Origin: Brevipalpus yothersi
Taxonomy: Eukaryota > Arthropoda > Arachnida > Trombidiformes > Tenuipalpidae
DNA: 64,000 nt
Direction: 5' to 3'
NCBI GenBank assembly: GCA_003956705.1
Contig: QZCP01000030.1
Location: 1 to 64,000, forward strand
Each line of letters starts with the position of its first letter. The first letter of the stretch is position 1. A model generated the notes under the pieces. The model was not told where the DNA came from. It searched no databases and saw only the letters and a list, made by a program, of their open reading frames with translations. This document shows positions 1-13,387 of the stretch, piece after piece. The translations under genes and the position numbers were made by a program.

Positions 1-1010
1 TCACAAGCGAAAGCTTTTATGACTTATGAGAGAACCTCTGTCATATATACACATGTACACTTTCTCGACCTCAAGCCTGGATGATCATGATGATGATATT
101 CCATGTACCCTTCAGGAAAAGTTTTCTGATTTTGAAAACTTTGACGTGTCAAAATGACGCTGTTTTCCAACATCGTAACCATGTTGTGTGTGATACCTTG
201 TTGAATTTAATTTCTTGTCACTTTGAGAGCGAGCAAAAAATGTTCAATCCATAAACGAAGTTAAGAAGAGTGTGAAAGAGAGAGAAGCAGACAAAAAACT
301 TGAATTCTTTGATGAGGGAATGAAAACCTCTCGAATTCAATGAAGTGTATGTAGCCTAGAAGATTTTCTTCCTCCTTCTTACCCCAAGAACACAGCAAGA
401 AGGTGAGAAATTGCTTAATGGTCCCAGATGACTATTGGTTGCTCATTCTTGTCACTTGTAATTCCATCTCATTCCATGAGACATACACATACACACATCT
501 TACCACCAAAACTTGATCCATTCTTCTTATTCTTTTTCTTCTTTCTTGCTTTGCTCGTTTTATTCTCGTTCACTCTCATCTCTTTCATCTGCTAACTAGG
601 CGAAGAATACTGCTGAACCCTGTGGATCGCATCTATCTCGCTATCAAGTATCACTTTGTTCCTTCTTCTATTTATTCCCTCTCTCTCTCTCTTTCCATCT
701 TTCACTGTTCCTCTTCTCTTTGGTACTCTTTTCATCATCAAAGCTGTAACCAATGATGATCATAGACGATGATCATGTTCTCATGATTCGGTATAATTAA
801 ATCTACGATCTCATTGTGTCCGTTTGTTTGACAAGCACTTGCAATCACATAAAAGCCTCTCCACCACTTTTAACTCTCTTTTATCGGAACCATTTTCAAT
901 GAATACTCGCTCTCTCTCTATTTCTCTCATTTTATTATCGTACTTTGGATTAATAATCGATTCTCAATGTTTCATTACGTTTTTGAATGATGCAGTCAAA
1001 AGACCAACTG

Positions 1011-1013
<3 letters not shown>

Positions 1014-1060
<47 letters not shown>
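1014..1060. repeat. (CT)n microsatellite
   Basis: Uninterrupted CT dinucleotide array of about 47 bp, read directly. Confidence 0.97.
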
Positions 1061-1064
<4 letters not shown>

Positions 1065-1564
1065 GAATCACTTTTCCTCACTTACTTTTATTCAATGATA
1101 GTGACTTGTGAGTAGACACATTCTCTTAAGTAACGTTCAGCATCAAATTAGATCGAGAATCGAGTGATCTTCTTTTTCTCTCTGTGATTTGACGCTTTCC
1201 ACTTTCTAGCATCTCTTTTCACCATCCTCATCTATTGCCATCATCCTGCATCAATTGACTTGGCGTTTCAAAGTGAAACCTTTTATCTGTCTTGTATTCC
1301 TCTTTCTCTCCTCTCTTCTCCAACCATGACATTTACAGAACATAACCAGAAACACATTCACAGATACACACATACACATTTGGAACTATTGGAAGATAAT
1401 GGTGAGAAATGATGAGAATGATTATGATATCCATGACGATGCCCATACTGTCTCTCAATGGGCTCTCTTTAAAACGATCATCCTTTGTCGATTGATATAA
1501 AAACAAAAAGTAAGATTCTCATCCTTTTCGAACAATATTCCCACTCAAACATTGGCTTTATTCT

Positions 1565-1610
1565 ATCATCATCTGTAAAGTAGGAAGTGAAATACTTTAC
1601 AGATGATGAT
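1565..1610. repeat. Perfect 18-bp inverted repeat with 10-nt loop
   Basis: Positions 1565-1582 are the exact reverse complement of 1593-1610, separated by the ten bases 1583-1592. Transcribed, this gives a hairpin with an 18-bp stem; one further G-U pair (1564/1611) is possible. The stem is shorter than a typical animal pre-miRNA stem, so I do not call it a miRNA. Confidence 0.85.
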
Positions 1611-2204
1611 GTCGCAAAAGATGGCCAAATAATATCATCTCATTCACACATTCTCATCCGATTGCTGTACACTCTGCTTTATGGCCATCAATTGAGGATC
1701 AAATGATCCTTATGATAGCCTGATATAATGATGAAGCTCATCTTTTCTATAATATTACCATTTTCCTTCTCTATTCTCTTGTTTTAGGGCTCACAATTAT
1801 GGAGGAAAGACAAGAGATGGAAGAAAATTCTCGACATCAAGAAAGTGGTGGAAAATTTTTTTACCTATTCTCTGATCCCAAACCCAACAGAATATCAGTT
1901 TCCATATCTTAATTAGGTAGGTGTTAATTACTTATCGATGAGTCAAGAATGATAGACATCAATCTTTTCTCGTTGAAATATTGACAAACAAAGTGTTCAT
2001 ATCTGTACCAGAGAATCGAGAGTGTAGGACCCAATCAAAGCTTACAATCCGTTAGCAAATTAGCTCTCAATTCAACTGATTAGCAAAGATTTTTTCAAAA
2101 TAAGTCTGTTCAAAACATTTTCCAACTTGTGAGGGGAAAAAAAGTGGTTCGATAACATGTCAGAAAAATTTCTGAGACTTCGAGTAACTGTACATTATGT
2201 TTAG

Positions 2205-2208
<4 letters not shown>

Positions 2209-2281
<73 letters not shown>

Positions 2282-2283
2282 GA
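2209..2283. repeat. (GA)n microsatellite
   Basis: GA dinucleotide array of about 75 bp with one AC interruption near its right end. Confidence 0.97.
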
Positions 2284-2912
2284 CCATCGAGACTGACACC
2301 AATACCATTTGACCTACTTTAATGTCTCATCAACTGATTATCCTTCGAATCAATAAATTCACTGGGTAATTGAATTCTATCAAAGCACATTTTGTCCAAA
2401 TGTTCAATGAGCTGAGGCATCAGGAAGGGGAAAAACGTTACCCAAAAGTAGCAAGCTTTTTTAGAGCTACAGATTGGTGTAGCATTAAATCTTTTCCCTT
2501 GAATTCACCTCGAATAGAGAGAGGAAATGTTCATTCATTATTCTCTATTCCTATGCCTGTTTAGCAATATCATAATGAAAAGGCACACATACACATGGAC
2601 CTTAGACTGCCACTATTATAAAGCTCGTCAATTCAATGAAGAGGAAGAAAAACTAGGCAAAGAAAAGAGCAGGTTGAATGAGAAAAATGAGAATGAAAAC
2701 TGAATAAATTGTTCATTTTTCAGCTTCATTTACATCTACAGGACACAATTCATGTTGTTCCTCTTCAAAAGTGCTCTAATTCTCGAGACACTTTGTGACT
2801 GTCCTGTGTGTGGCGGCAAATCAGCACTTTAGCGTGAAATTTGGCTCAATTGAACCTTCACTTGAGATTTACCTCAAACTTGCAGATCGAAAATTCATTT
2901 CACTTTATGGGC

Positions 2913-2989
<77 letters not shown>
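2913..2989. repeat. (GA)n microsatellite
   Basis: GA array of about 77 bp with one interruption near its left end. Confidence 0.97.
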
Positions 2990-2992
<3 letters not shown>

Positions 2993-3394
2993 TCATTTTC
3001 ATGATGTGATAGAGAAATTTTCTTTTGTGGTCTTTTGATCTCTTCCGTTGTTACTTTCGGTAAGTGTATGCATTTGTGTATGTATATATGTTCACACATA
3101 CATTTTTCGTGACTTGTAACCGATCGAGAGGAGAGAAAAGAATAAAATCGCAGCCTCAAAGCCTCGCGAAGACCCACCATCACCACTACTCGGGCCATAT
3201 CTCGAGCATATTTCCCGATAAGAACATATACACAGGACTATTGCATGAGGTGTTCCATACATGAGGCCATTCTGTCGCATACAGTTTATCACTCACATAT
3301 ACAGTGGATTCTCTCTCCATAGTATTATGCTGTCCCTGATACAAACAACCGGGATTCCCTCTATTCAGAATCATACACACATACTCCTTTGTGA

Positions 3395-3397
<3 letters not shown>

Positions 3398-3458
<61 letters not shown>
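3398..3458. repeat. (CT)n microsatellite
   Basis: CT array grading into TTTC units at the right end. Confidence 0.95.
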
Positions 3459-4405
3459 CGTTTCTCGAATAGTCTACTCATTCATTCACTTACTTTCGAC
3501 ACATTTTCGATTCTCTACCTCTCAATGTGTGTGTGAGTCCCTTTTTTCACCGTCAAGCGCCCGTTGACTTTACTTGACGGTTTTCGAAATGGCCTGTGGC
3601 CAAATCAATGCTCCGGACACTAGCCGGAACGAAGAGTGTGAACGATAACTTTGGTGTGTATATGTATATCTATGTATCTATGTGAGCAGGAGAGCGAATA
3701 ATATACCCTATTCAAAGTCACTCATATTGATAATTGCATCACAATCAAAAAGAAAGAGAGAAAGAGAGAGAGAGAGAAAGGAAAGGAAAGGGAAAAAGGT
3801 TACTTCAATTGTGTGTCCTGTCAGAGTGACTGAGTTTGTGTGTGATATGAGCTCTTTTCATTGGTGAGGCTCGAAGAGTGTAACTTTTCTATATGAAGCC
3901 ACTTATACATGCAAGTACCACTGCTAATGGATCTTGAAAAGGCTTCCCGAATATATCAACTGGTTGAAGAGAATTTCAAGCACCTTCGCTTTGGAAATAC
4001 AAAATTTGATTCGGGTCAATTCTTTTCCTCTTCCTTTTCAGTCTTCTCAAAGTGAACAATAGCTTTGCCTCGTCTTTCATTTCATCATCATTCAATGGCT
4101 ATAAGTTTCTGCTTTACAATCATCATTCAATGATTATAATCTTTGATCATTATCCTGTTGACCAGAAGCTTCAGGCTCAATGAGCCGTGTATTAATTTGA
4201 TTTCTATTCACAATAATCATTGAGCAATGAAATATTGTCCCATTGAGTGAACAAGCATTGCACTTGAGAGCATTTTGATTGAATTTTTGGAGAAAATGTG
4301 ATTTTTCCACAATTTCAATGGATTAATTTTGTTGATTGTTTCGGCAATCTTTTTCTTCAAACAAACATGCCTCACGATTGAAGTTAATCTAGAACTTTGA
4401 AGAAT

Positions 4406-4412
4406 GAAAGAA

Positions 4413-4480
<68 letters not shown>
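4406..4480. repeat. (GA)n microsatellite
   Basis: GA array with GAAA interruptions at both ends. Confidence 0.95.
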
Positions 4481-7080
4481 TTGAGAGCTTAAAATGGTTC
4501 TATTCAGAGAATCAATGTCTAGGTTTTGTCTCAATTTTTTAGCTCAATAATGATTTATAGCAATTATTCTTTGAACTTTATGGGATTTCGAAAGAATAAC
4601 TATCTATATATAAGCCATCAATTTCGCTTGGTGCCTCAAGTTATAACATTTTTTTTTTATTTTCTTCCACCATATACATTTGATCATATGTGAGTGTGCT
4701 TAGCTTCCCAATGTTCCTTCTAAGCTAAATACAATGGTACACACATAACCCGATCAACACTAGCTATATTTACCGGAAAATATGGTCTATCGATGCTCAC
4801 AAGTAAAAGACCAATGACTCACGTAATATTGATCTTGATGGTTACTCAATAGGCAAGGGCAATTCTTGGGAGGAGAAAATATCACTCGTTTCTCTATTTC
4901 TTCGGTGAAATGATGCGATTTTGATGGGAATATCTGAGATTATATTGCTGTATACACGATAGTCTATGGTCTTTCTATACACTGTAGATGGGAGAATGTA
5001 TTGACAAAATAATCTTGGAAATTTTTTTCGTCTCTCTCTCTCTCTCTTTTCCCATCTCTTATTGAGTGCTTTTCATTTGGCAAAAAACTTTCTATCATCG
5101 AGCATGTTGAAAACTGGAAGAAAGAGAACCAATTCAAATTCAAGGATAGAATCGATAAAATCTTCTAAGGAACATTCTTGATCGAAACTCAAGAAACTCA
5201 GATGTATAGAAATTCGAGTTTCCCTTTGCTTCTATGAAACATCAACTAGGCTCTAATTTTTCAGAGAGAGAGAGAGAGAATCTTGATAGAATAAAAAGTA
5301 AAAGAGTTAAATATTTCCACTCCCATTTAAAAAGAATCGAGCAAAATTTGATCGAAATCCTTTGACAAATGAGAATTGTTTCCGTGTTCACGATAAAGTC
5401 ATTTTGAATAAGAATAAACTCAAGAATACTTGATAAGTGAGATAATCTTATTAAAAGACCAGTTGAGCACATCTCCTCATCGAGAATCGAGAAGGAATTG
5501 AAACCAAGATTCTCCTTGGCCAATGTTATCTCAATCGGAAAAAGGGTTGTAATAAATCCTCATGGTAGGCTGGGCTCAAACGGTTATGTATGTCTATATA
5601 TACTTGGCTCGAAGAAATGATACAGAAAAGGAAACAAGAAAAGGGTTGATCTGACTTCTGAATTCAGGGTTAGGAAGAAAGAGAGAAGGAAAATGGGTTG
5701 GTGGCGATGATACATTATCGAAAAAGATTTTGGAAAGCTTGAAGAAGGTCAAAAGTAGCGGGAATAAAATAAAGTAGTCAAAATGCTAGTGTAAAAGTGA
5801 GCTCAGTTATTCATGGTGTTCAATGATATGGATTGATTTAACCAACCGGAATCCAATGGAGATGAAAAATGGTTAGGTGTTATGGAGAGCGAGAGGGCAA
5901 ACATGTATTTGTTTACAGTCATAGATGAATATCAAGATATACATGATTTATTGTATCAGTTCATCAAACCTGAATGTATTGGAACTAAGTTCCTTCATAT
6001 ATTTATCATGATTTAACCTTTCAGCTGATATGATGTGAGAAACCTTTAACCCATTCAGATGATTAAGGCAACCTTTTAGCAACCTTTTTTGTATAGTTTG
6101 AATAACCAGAGAGGAAAGAATGGTCACAATTTCTCACGACTATAGTGACAAAGTTTTAAATCATTGTAATGTGCTCACAAATTTCTTCGAGATAGATAAA
6201 TTGACCATGAAAATGCGTACCAACAGCAAATCTACAACTTTTTCAGAACTACTTGTGTAACCACAATATGGTAAGAATTGGGAAAGATTTGAGTCAACAT
6301 CTAATGCATACAGTGTGATGAGAATATGTTATCATCAATGGTTGTGAAAAATATTGATCAGTTGGAAAATACAAATGTAATTTGATTGATTTGATTAATA
6401 AAAAAAATGCTCAAATTGGATTGATTATTGTCGACAGTTTGTTTGAGTACGGGATTTTTTTGTTCTCAGAACTTTTCTTCTCTGATCGATTGGACTGGAT
6501 CAAGAGCTTGAATCTGAGCAAAATAATTCAAATCAGATGAGATACATTCAAACTGATTGTTTCAAATTTTTGCTTTAGTGTTGTATAAGAGAATTTTTTT
6601 CAACGAACAACTGCTTCGCAATAAGTACTAAATCAAATGCATCATTTTATGTTAGATGGAGTAAATATGAAGAGTTGAAGAAAAAAGTGACCAAGTAGTA
6701 GGTTGGAATAGGTCAATTGTTAATCGGCATGATTTATGGTGATCAAGTGAAATTTTCAACAAAGTTCAGGATGATTATCAAAGGAATAATAAATAATGAG
6801 TTCAATTCCCAATGATCGGTAGCCTTTTCCTTCTCTCTCTTTCCTCTCTTTCTTTCTTCCACTCTTATTTTCAACATCATTTCAGTTTCCCTGAGCGTAA
6901 AATTTTTCGGTAAATTGATGATCCATAGAAATGGACATTGGAAAGTGGAGCTCAATACTGTTCACCACTTCATGGATACATATTGTTGAAACTGGAAACA
7001 AATGAGAAAAGAAAGTCCCAAAAATCCAATGCAATCATCAATCTTCATGAGCATTCAGCGTGATGAGTGATATTCTCCCA

Positions 7081-7084
<4 letters not shown>

Positions 7085-7149
<65 letters not shown>
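7085..7149. repeat. (CT)n microsatellite
   Basis: Uninterrupted CT array of about 65 bp. Confidence 0.97.
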
Positions 7150-7151
<2 letters not shown>

Positions 7152-8044
7152 ATAAGCAGGGTGAAGATGAAAAGAAGGATGGAGAGAGGGGGAGGTGTAA
7201 AAACATGGAGATATGAAAAACTGTTAGGGAAATAAAAAGAATCGGAAAGGAGGAGAATAGGAGGTTCACTTTTCGTACGAATACATCTTATAAGATATGG
7301 AAACTGAACCGGAATAAGTGTTCAAATGAAGCATGAAAATATCTGTCAGAATTCAAACTATTCTTGAGAAATTGACCAATGATTGACACAAACACACTTA
7401 TAGCAGTGGAATAATAGTGGTTTTTCCTAAATTTTATAAGGAGGAAAATTTCACTTCCTCGGAAAGCCCCTAGACTACACATAAGTTTTCAAAATTACAT
7501 TGTATATCAGAATGTGGAGACTTCGAAAAAGGCCGAGAGCCTTTTGATTTTTTCCTTCCTATTTCTCATGAAGTTTTAACTGAACCTAATCTCTCTTTTT
7601 CTCTCTCTGGCTCTACTGTCGATGACCATTGATTCGATTCCAATAAAAAGAAATATTCTCTCGACATGACTACTACACACAAATGACCGATGGCCTCGTG
7701 TTTGTTCGTCTGAATTGAATTGCATGTCGAATGTGGAAAAAGAGATGATCATTTGCTCTCTTTCTTTCCTCTCTCCTCCATTCGTATTCAAATTTAACGC
7801 CTTGTGGTGGGTGGCGAGTCGATAGCCAATGATGATGATTGTGGGTGGCAAACAGTGTAAAAGAATCAGACCAAAAGTGAGCTGATACAGAGAAAGATGG
7901 ATAGAAGACGATGAAAGATGTGAATCGGTGAAAGAGGCGTTGAATGGAGCAAGCGGCGAAATAAATGTATTCATCACAATTGATGCTGGCCAAATGATCT
8001 CACTTAAGAGGACATCAATCATGGTGGAGGATGGAGAAAGAAGC

Positions 8045-8048
<4 letters not shown>

Positions 8049-8096
<48 letters not shown>
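8049..8096. repeat. (GA)n microsatellite
   Basis: Uninterrupted GA array of about 48 bp. Confidence 0.97.
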
Positions 8097-8099
<3 letters not shown>

Positions 8100-9797
8100 T
8101 TTATGGTCAATAGGCTGACCATTGTTTACTCATTCACATCGGAACATGAAGTTCATTCTCTGGATTCCCGATGAATTCACTTGAATTGAAGGCATGAAAG
8201 GAAAAACAGTTAAGGACAATTGATGAATGGTCCATCTTTGGTGACCAATAGGAATATATAGTTGCCATTATGATTAAGATTACTGTTGACTCTTTAACTT
8301 GGTTCATTTTATTGTCAATTTAATTCCACTTTTGTCCTTTACAATTTATCGATTTGTACTTTTTTTGTTTCTTTTTCTTCGCTTTTAACTCAAAATTGCG
8401 CTGCTCTGGAATGGATTTCTTAATCTTGAAAAGAGCTCTGATTCCCATGATTACTACATGATATTCCGAATATCGGACGCAAACATTCTGAAGATACTCC
8501 AGAATATAGTGATGGTAAGCTCATTTATCATACAGATCAACATCATCAAAAAAAGTCATGTAAACCAATGATAGATCAACTGTAAAAGGCTTTCCTTCCT
8601 CACATGCGAGTGTATCTCATTTGGTATGAGAGCTCGAGAGGAAGCCAATTGATATCATCATAACCGATCATCGTGTTTGATCACAATCCCAATCTATTGG
8701 ATGATTCAATCATTTTTCTTTATTTTCTTCATCATTTCTATCCAATAGCTTATCTTGCTTGGACAAAGTGAAGGAAGTGAAGAGGAAGAAGAAAACAAGT
8801 GTTTTGCTATATCAGTAAAGTGCTATCAATTCACCAAGTATATTTCACAATTTTTTAGGTCAACAAAAATTCCAACTTTTTCTCTCTCCTTCTTCTGAAC
8901 CCATGAAATACTTTTTACCTTTTTGGTTACGCAATAACAAAAAAGAGAAGATATTTTTCGAGCAAGAGAGAGAGAGAAGATGGAACTTCAAGAATGGATG
9001 AAGAAAACTGTAAAAAAGGAGGAGAAGGTAAATACTGCAAACAAATGGGATGATCAGAGAGGCGAAAGGAAGCTGAAAGAAGGAGGAGAAAACAAGATGA
9101 TTCCCGACGGACTTGGAAGAGGGTGAAAGGATGAGGATGGGAGGATGGAGGAGAGAAAGGGAAAGAGAAAAGATGGAAAATATTATTAGAGATGAATAAG
9201 AAATAGCAATATATTCAAAGAAAGAAAAGTGTAACTCTAGGACGCGAGAGAGAGAGAGAGAAAGAGAGAAGAAAGAAGAGATGATTTTCTCTTCACTTTT
9301 CTTTTTTTTCTTTCGCTCACTTTCTTTCATATCGCATAAAATGACCTAGGAATAACAGGCAAGAAATAGTCTTGGGAAATAGTATAGGCAAAAAATCATA
9401 TAAATGCTGGAAAGAAGGAGATGATATTGATGAGGGGATGAAGGAAGCTAGAAGATAGATCGGTATATATGTGGCTGAGACCAGATTCTCTTTCTCTCCC
9501 TGCCTCTGATATTCTATCTAATATCCTATGCGGAGGATGGATGAGGCAGAAAGAACTTAGTAGAGAGATGCTGTAACAGCTGTAGAATTGGGAATAGTGA
9601 AACTCACAGCATCCAGGAATAGGAAGGAATACAGCTAAAAGAGACGTGAGCAGAGGCAAAGTGAACATCTCTCTCTCTCTCTCTTTCTCTACCAAGCGCT
9701 TTTATGCAAAATACTCATAACTCATATAAATGTAGCTCACATATTTAATAGTCAAAATACATCCTCAACTTATTATTTCCATAGAAAAATCTCTTTC

Positions 9798-9800
<3 letters not shown>

Positions 9801-9851
<51 letters not shown>
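9801..9851. repeat. (CT)n microsatellite
   Basis: Uninterrupted CT array of about 51 bp. Confidence 0.97.
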
Positions 9852-9852
<1 letters not shown>

Positions 9853-12827
9853 TTGCATCATATTTTGCTCTCTTTTCCTTTCTCTTTTGAAGCGCAAAGA
9901 TATGAATATATAAAAGTATAAATGCTCCATGTATATGAGCAGAGCAAAGCACCCTTTCATAAGGTTTATTCATTATGATATCGTTTTGCTACACTTCAAA
10001 ATTTTTCCACAGCTTTAAACTATAGTCTTCTAGACTCTATTGGAAGAATAGCTTCTTCTTTTTCACCATCTTTTGATCCTTATGTTCGTTCTTTTTCTCT
10101 CATTTCTCAGCCATTGATATATCATTTGCATCTCACAATACTCTCACTTGACTGTTGATGAAACGGAAGCGCTTGCACATATTTTCCTCCACCATTTGAT
10201 CATTGAACTTTGATGAAAATAGCACGTGGGCTCATCTCGATGCTAGCATAACAGTTTCATTGATTTTAAAGAAAAGATCACCCTAATGATAATACTGCGT
10301 TAATCTACATTCAAAAGCACCAACTGATAATCATGCTTGGCGAGTATTCAAGATTCAGATGTTTTATTCGTAATTTTTCATCATCAGAATATCATAAGAC
10401 CGTGAGATGAGTTTGTTGAGATGATCAGAAAAGAGGCGAATAAATCGAATTGCTTGACTCAAAATCGAAGTTGATATTCAGTCTCCAGTCATATATATTC
10501 ACCATCCTTTCACCAAACAGATGAGAATGAAGTGAATGAACACTAGCAGCATCACAAAATGGATCATCACATCTTCTCTCTCCCTCTCTCTTTTCCTCTC
10601 TTACTTACTCTGCTATCATCATTTCATCCCTTTTTTCCAACATCAGCTAACATGATTATCATTCGGATACATGGATGATGGAGACAATCAAAGTAAAGTG
10701 AAAAGCAAAGTTGTAACAAGTTAAGTTGGACCAAAAGAGCCATTGATTACCACTTGAGTGTAAAGATTGCCAGCCCAAAGAGATGAATGGTAAGTGTAGG
10801 CAAATAACATTAAAGACCATTATTTTCATTATTATTATTCCAGCTTCTTCTTATTCGTTTTCCACCAAAGTTAGTGGATCGAAAAATATACACAGAAATA
10901 TACAGCATATATTTACAGTATAGAGGAGAGTGAATGAACTTGCTTTGATCATCTCAAAAATGTACAAAACTTTTTGGCCAAGGGTTAAGATCACATGAGA
11001 GTAAGAATTTTTGCATTATGAGATACCAGTCTCTAATAATGCTATGAGTGGTATACTTTAATGGTCATTTATGATCATTTTTTGTGATCGAGAAGCTTAA
11101 GAATGTGTATTCTGAATGTATTCCTGGAATGAGAGACAAGAATTCCCCAAAGGTTGAGGCAAACTCAAATTGTGACCCGGAGGATCCGTTTTTTTTGGAC
11201 ACAAAATTTCTTTCTAGATCTAGAATGGATAGTTCTGTGATCTCTGTAGATTAGGTTCTTGAGAGGAAAAAAACATAGTTTGATAGCATCCAGCATTATT
11301 CTAGCATTTTGACTACTCTTGTTGGGCCAGTTTATTTTCGATTTACTTCCACAATGAAATGAAAATATCACTTAGATACACGTGTTGCAACCACATACAA
11401 CCAAAATTGTGGAGAAGGAAAGAAAATGGTCATCATCGCTCTTTTTAGCAAAAACTGACCACAAGAATATATATGTACACAAATGGAAGATTGTCCATAA
11501 GTTATCCATTCTGTTGACCATTAAATCGATGCTACCTCATGCTTCAACAAAATTGAGCCAATTGTGGGTGGATGAATGTGTGTATGTGTGTGTGTGGTGA
11601 CCGACAAGAGGAGGAGAGAAAAATATACACCATCGCATTGATGATAATTGGCTATTGAATGCTCGATTTCATGATTGTTTTTGAGAATATAGTAAAAAAA
11701 TATTGCTATATATGAGTGTCTATAAAATTTTTTCACTCATATTATACGATCAAAATCAACTGTTAGTATGAGCATACAGTTATGACGGAAGTGTTGGTGA
11801 ACATTATATAAATTATAAATTTATCCAATTTTTCTGGAAACATGATGTCAAATTCTTTCACTTTTTTTGAGAGCTCTAGAAAAGTGATTGAAAATCGAAT
11901 TGAACAGATTGTATTTACACTTTGAGTAGTTGCTGTTGTTGTTGAAGGAAAAATAAAAATCAAACACCTTGATAGCCATAGAATTCAATATGACTGAGCT
12001 CAAACATTTCCGTTAATATAAATTGAAATGGATAACATGGATCTGTTCACAATTGTTTTTTCGATTTACTTTTGAAGAAATGAAAACTTTCCTCTTGATC
12101 AATTTTGATGGATGAACATGACAAGAGATAAAGTTTTCCACCGCAAAAAGAGAGAAAGAAAGGTAGAAAGAGAAAAATTTCATTGAATTTGAAAATACTT
12201 GGCTAGAAAATTCTTTCAAAAGTACAGAATGTTATCAAATTATTGGATAATTCGAATTTTTCTTTTCGCTTCTCTCCATGAACTGTAGAGTCTGAGATTA
12301 ACCCTTCAATCTTTGACACAATTTTCTAGGAGATAGATGGATAACTTCAAGGATTCAGATTGTGATCAGCTTGAAATGATCTTTGACCCGGAAGCATTAG
12401 CCTAAATCATGATCTAGATTTCACTCTCTACTTTCTTTATTGGATAAAATCAGTGTGGAAAGATCAAGTGAGGCGATCATGAAACGCTTGATCCGATGAA
12501 AAGTGCCGTTAAAAGGCTATAAGTCGCTTTTATTTTCTCGCTCCTCAATGTGGACATGTTCGCTCTATTCAAAGTTTTGTGGACCGCTTTTCGGTGGTCT
12601 CAAAAGCATTAGAGAGTCAGAATATGGAGGGTCAAAAGAGAGGAAAACGAGAGCGAGAAGGGCGATGAAAGGCCACAAAAGCTGTGCCAAAAAATAAGAT
12701 GGAAGAGAAAGAACCAAAGAGAGAGAGAGAAAGAAAGAGAGAGACTTGCTGGCGTGCAATTGATCTTTGAGCTTGTAATCAGATAATTGAATTAAGCGGC
12801 AGCAAATCGAAAGTCAGCCTCTTTCTA

Positions 12828-12830
<3 letters not shown>

Positions 12831-12873
<43 letters not shown>
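12831..12873. repeat. (CT)n microsatellite abutting assembly gap
   Basis: The CT array runs directly into the run of N. The right side of the gap also begins with CT, so this is probably one long array that the assembler could not close. Confidence 0.95.
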
Positions 12874-13361
12874 NNNNNNNNNNNNNNNNNNNNNNNNNNN
12901 NNNNNNNNNNNNNNNNNNNNNNNNNNNNNNNNNNNNNNNNNNNNNNNNNNNNNNNNNNNNNNNNNNNNNNNNNNNNNNNNNNNNNNNNNNNNNNNNNNNN
13001 NNNNNNNNNNNNNNNNNNNNNNNNNNNNNNNNNNNNNNNNNNNNNNNNNNNNNNNNNNNNNNNNNNNNNNNNNNNNNNNNNNNNNNNNNNNNNNNNNNNN
13101 NNNNNNNNNNNNNNNNNNNNNNNNNNNNNNNNNNNNNNNNNNNNNNNNNNNNNNNNNNNNNNNNNNNNNNNNNNNNNNNNNNNNNNNNNNNNNNNNNNNN
13201 NNNNNNNNNNNNNNNNNNNNNNNNNNNNNNNNNNNNNNNNNNNNNNNNNNNNNNNNNNNNNNNNNNNNNNNNNNNNNNNNNNNNNNNNNNNNNNNNNNNN
13301 NNNNNNNNNNNNNNNNNNNNNNNNNNNNNNNNNNNNNNNNNNNNNNNNNNNNNNNNNNNNN
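12874..13361. other. Assembly gap (488 N)
   Basis: A run of 488 undetermined bases with (CT)n on both sides. Its true size and content are unknown. Any open frame across it is an artefact. Confidence 1.
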
Positions 13362-13387
13362 CTCTCTCTCTCTCTCTCTCTCTCTCT
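13362..13387. repeat. (CT)n microsatellite, right flank of gap
   Basis: CT array that continues from the gap into unique sequence. Confidence 0.95.

Larger units (their letters stand above)
1..12873. other. Gene-poor region with GA/CT microsatellites
   Basis: I see no gene that I can support here. Open frames are short, lack recognisable domains, and many simply run through (GA)n or (CT)n arrays as poly Arg-Glu or Ser-Leu. The sequence is AT-rich with scattered CT-rich and GA-rich stretches and ATG/CAT trinucleotide runs. The stretch could be intergenic or a long intron or regulatory domain of a gene outside the window; nothing in the sequence decides between these. Confidence 0.6.

Noticed and set aside
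1565..1610. Calling the hairpin a microRNA
   Set aside because: The stem is only 18 bp with a 10-nt loop and perfect pairing, shorter than animal pre-miRNA hairpins.
2795..3198. Arg-Glu and Ser-Leu repeat open frames on both strands
   Set aside because: These are translations of a GA/CT microsatellite. The same holds for frames at 824-1066, 3261-3536, 4217-4534, 7045-7269, 8041-8113, 16381-16717, 41326-41523 and others.
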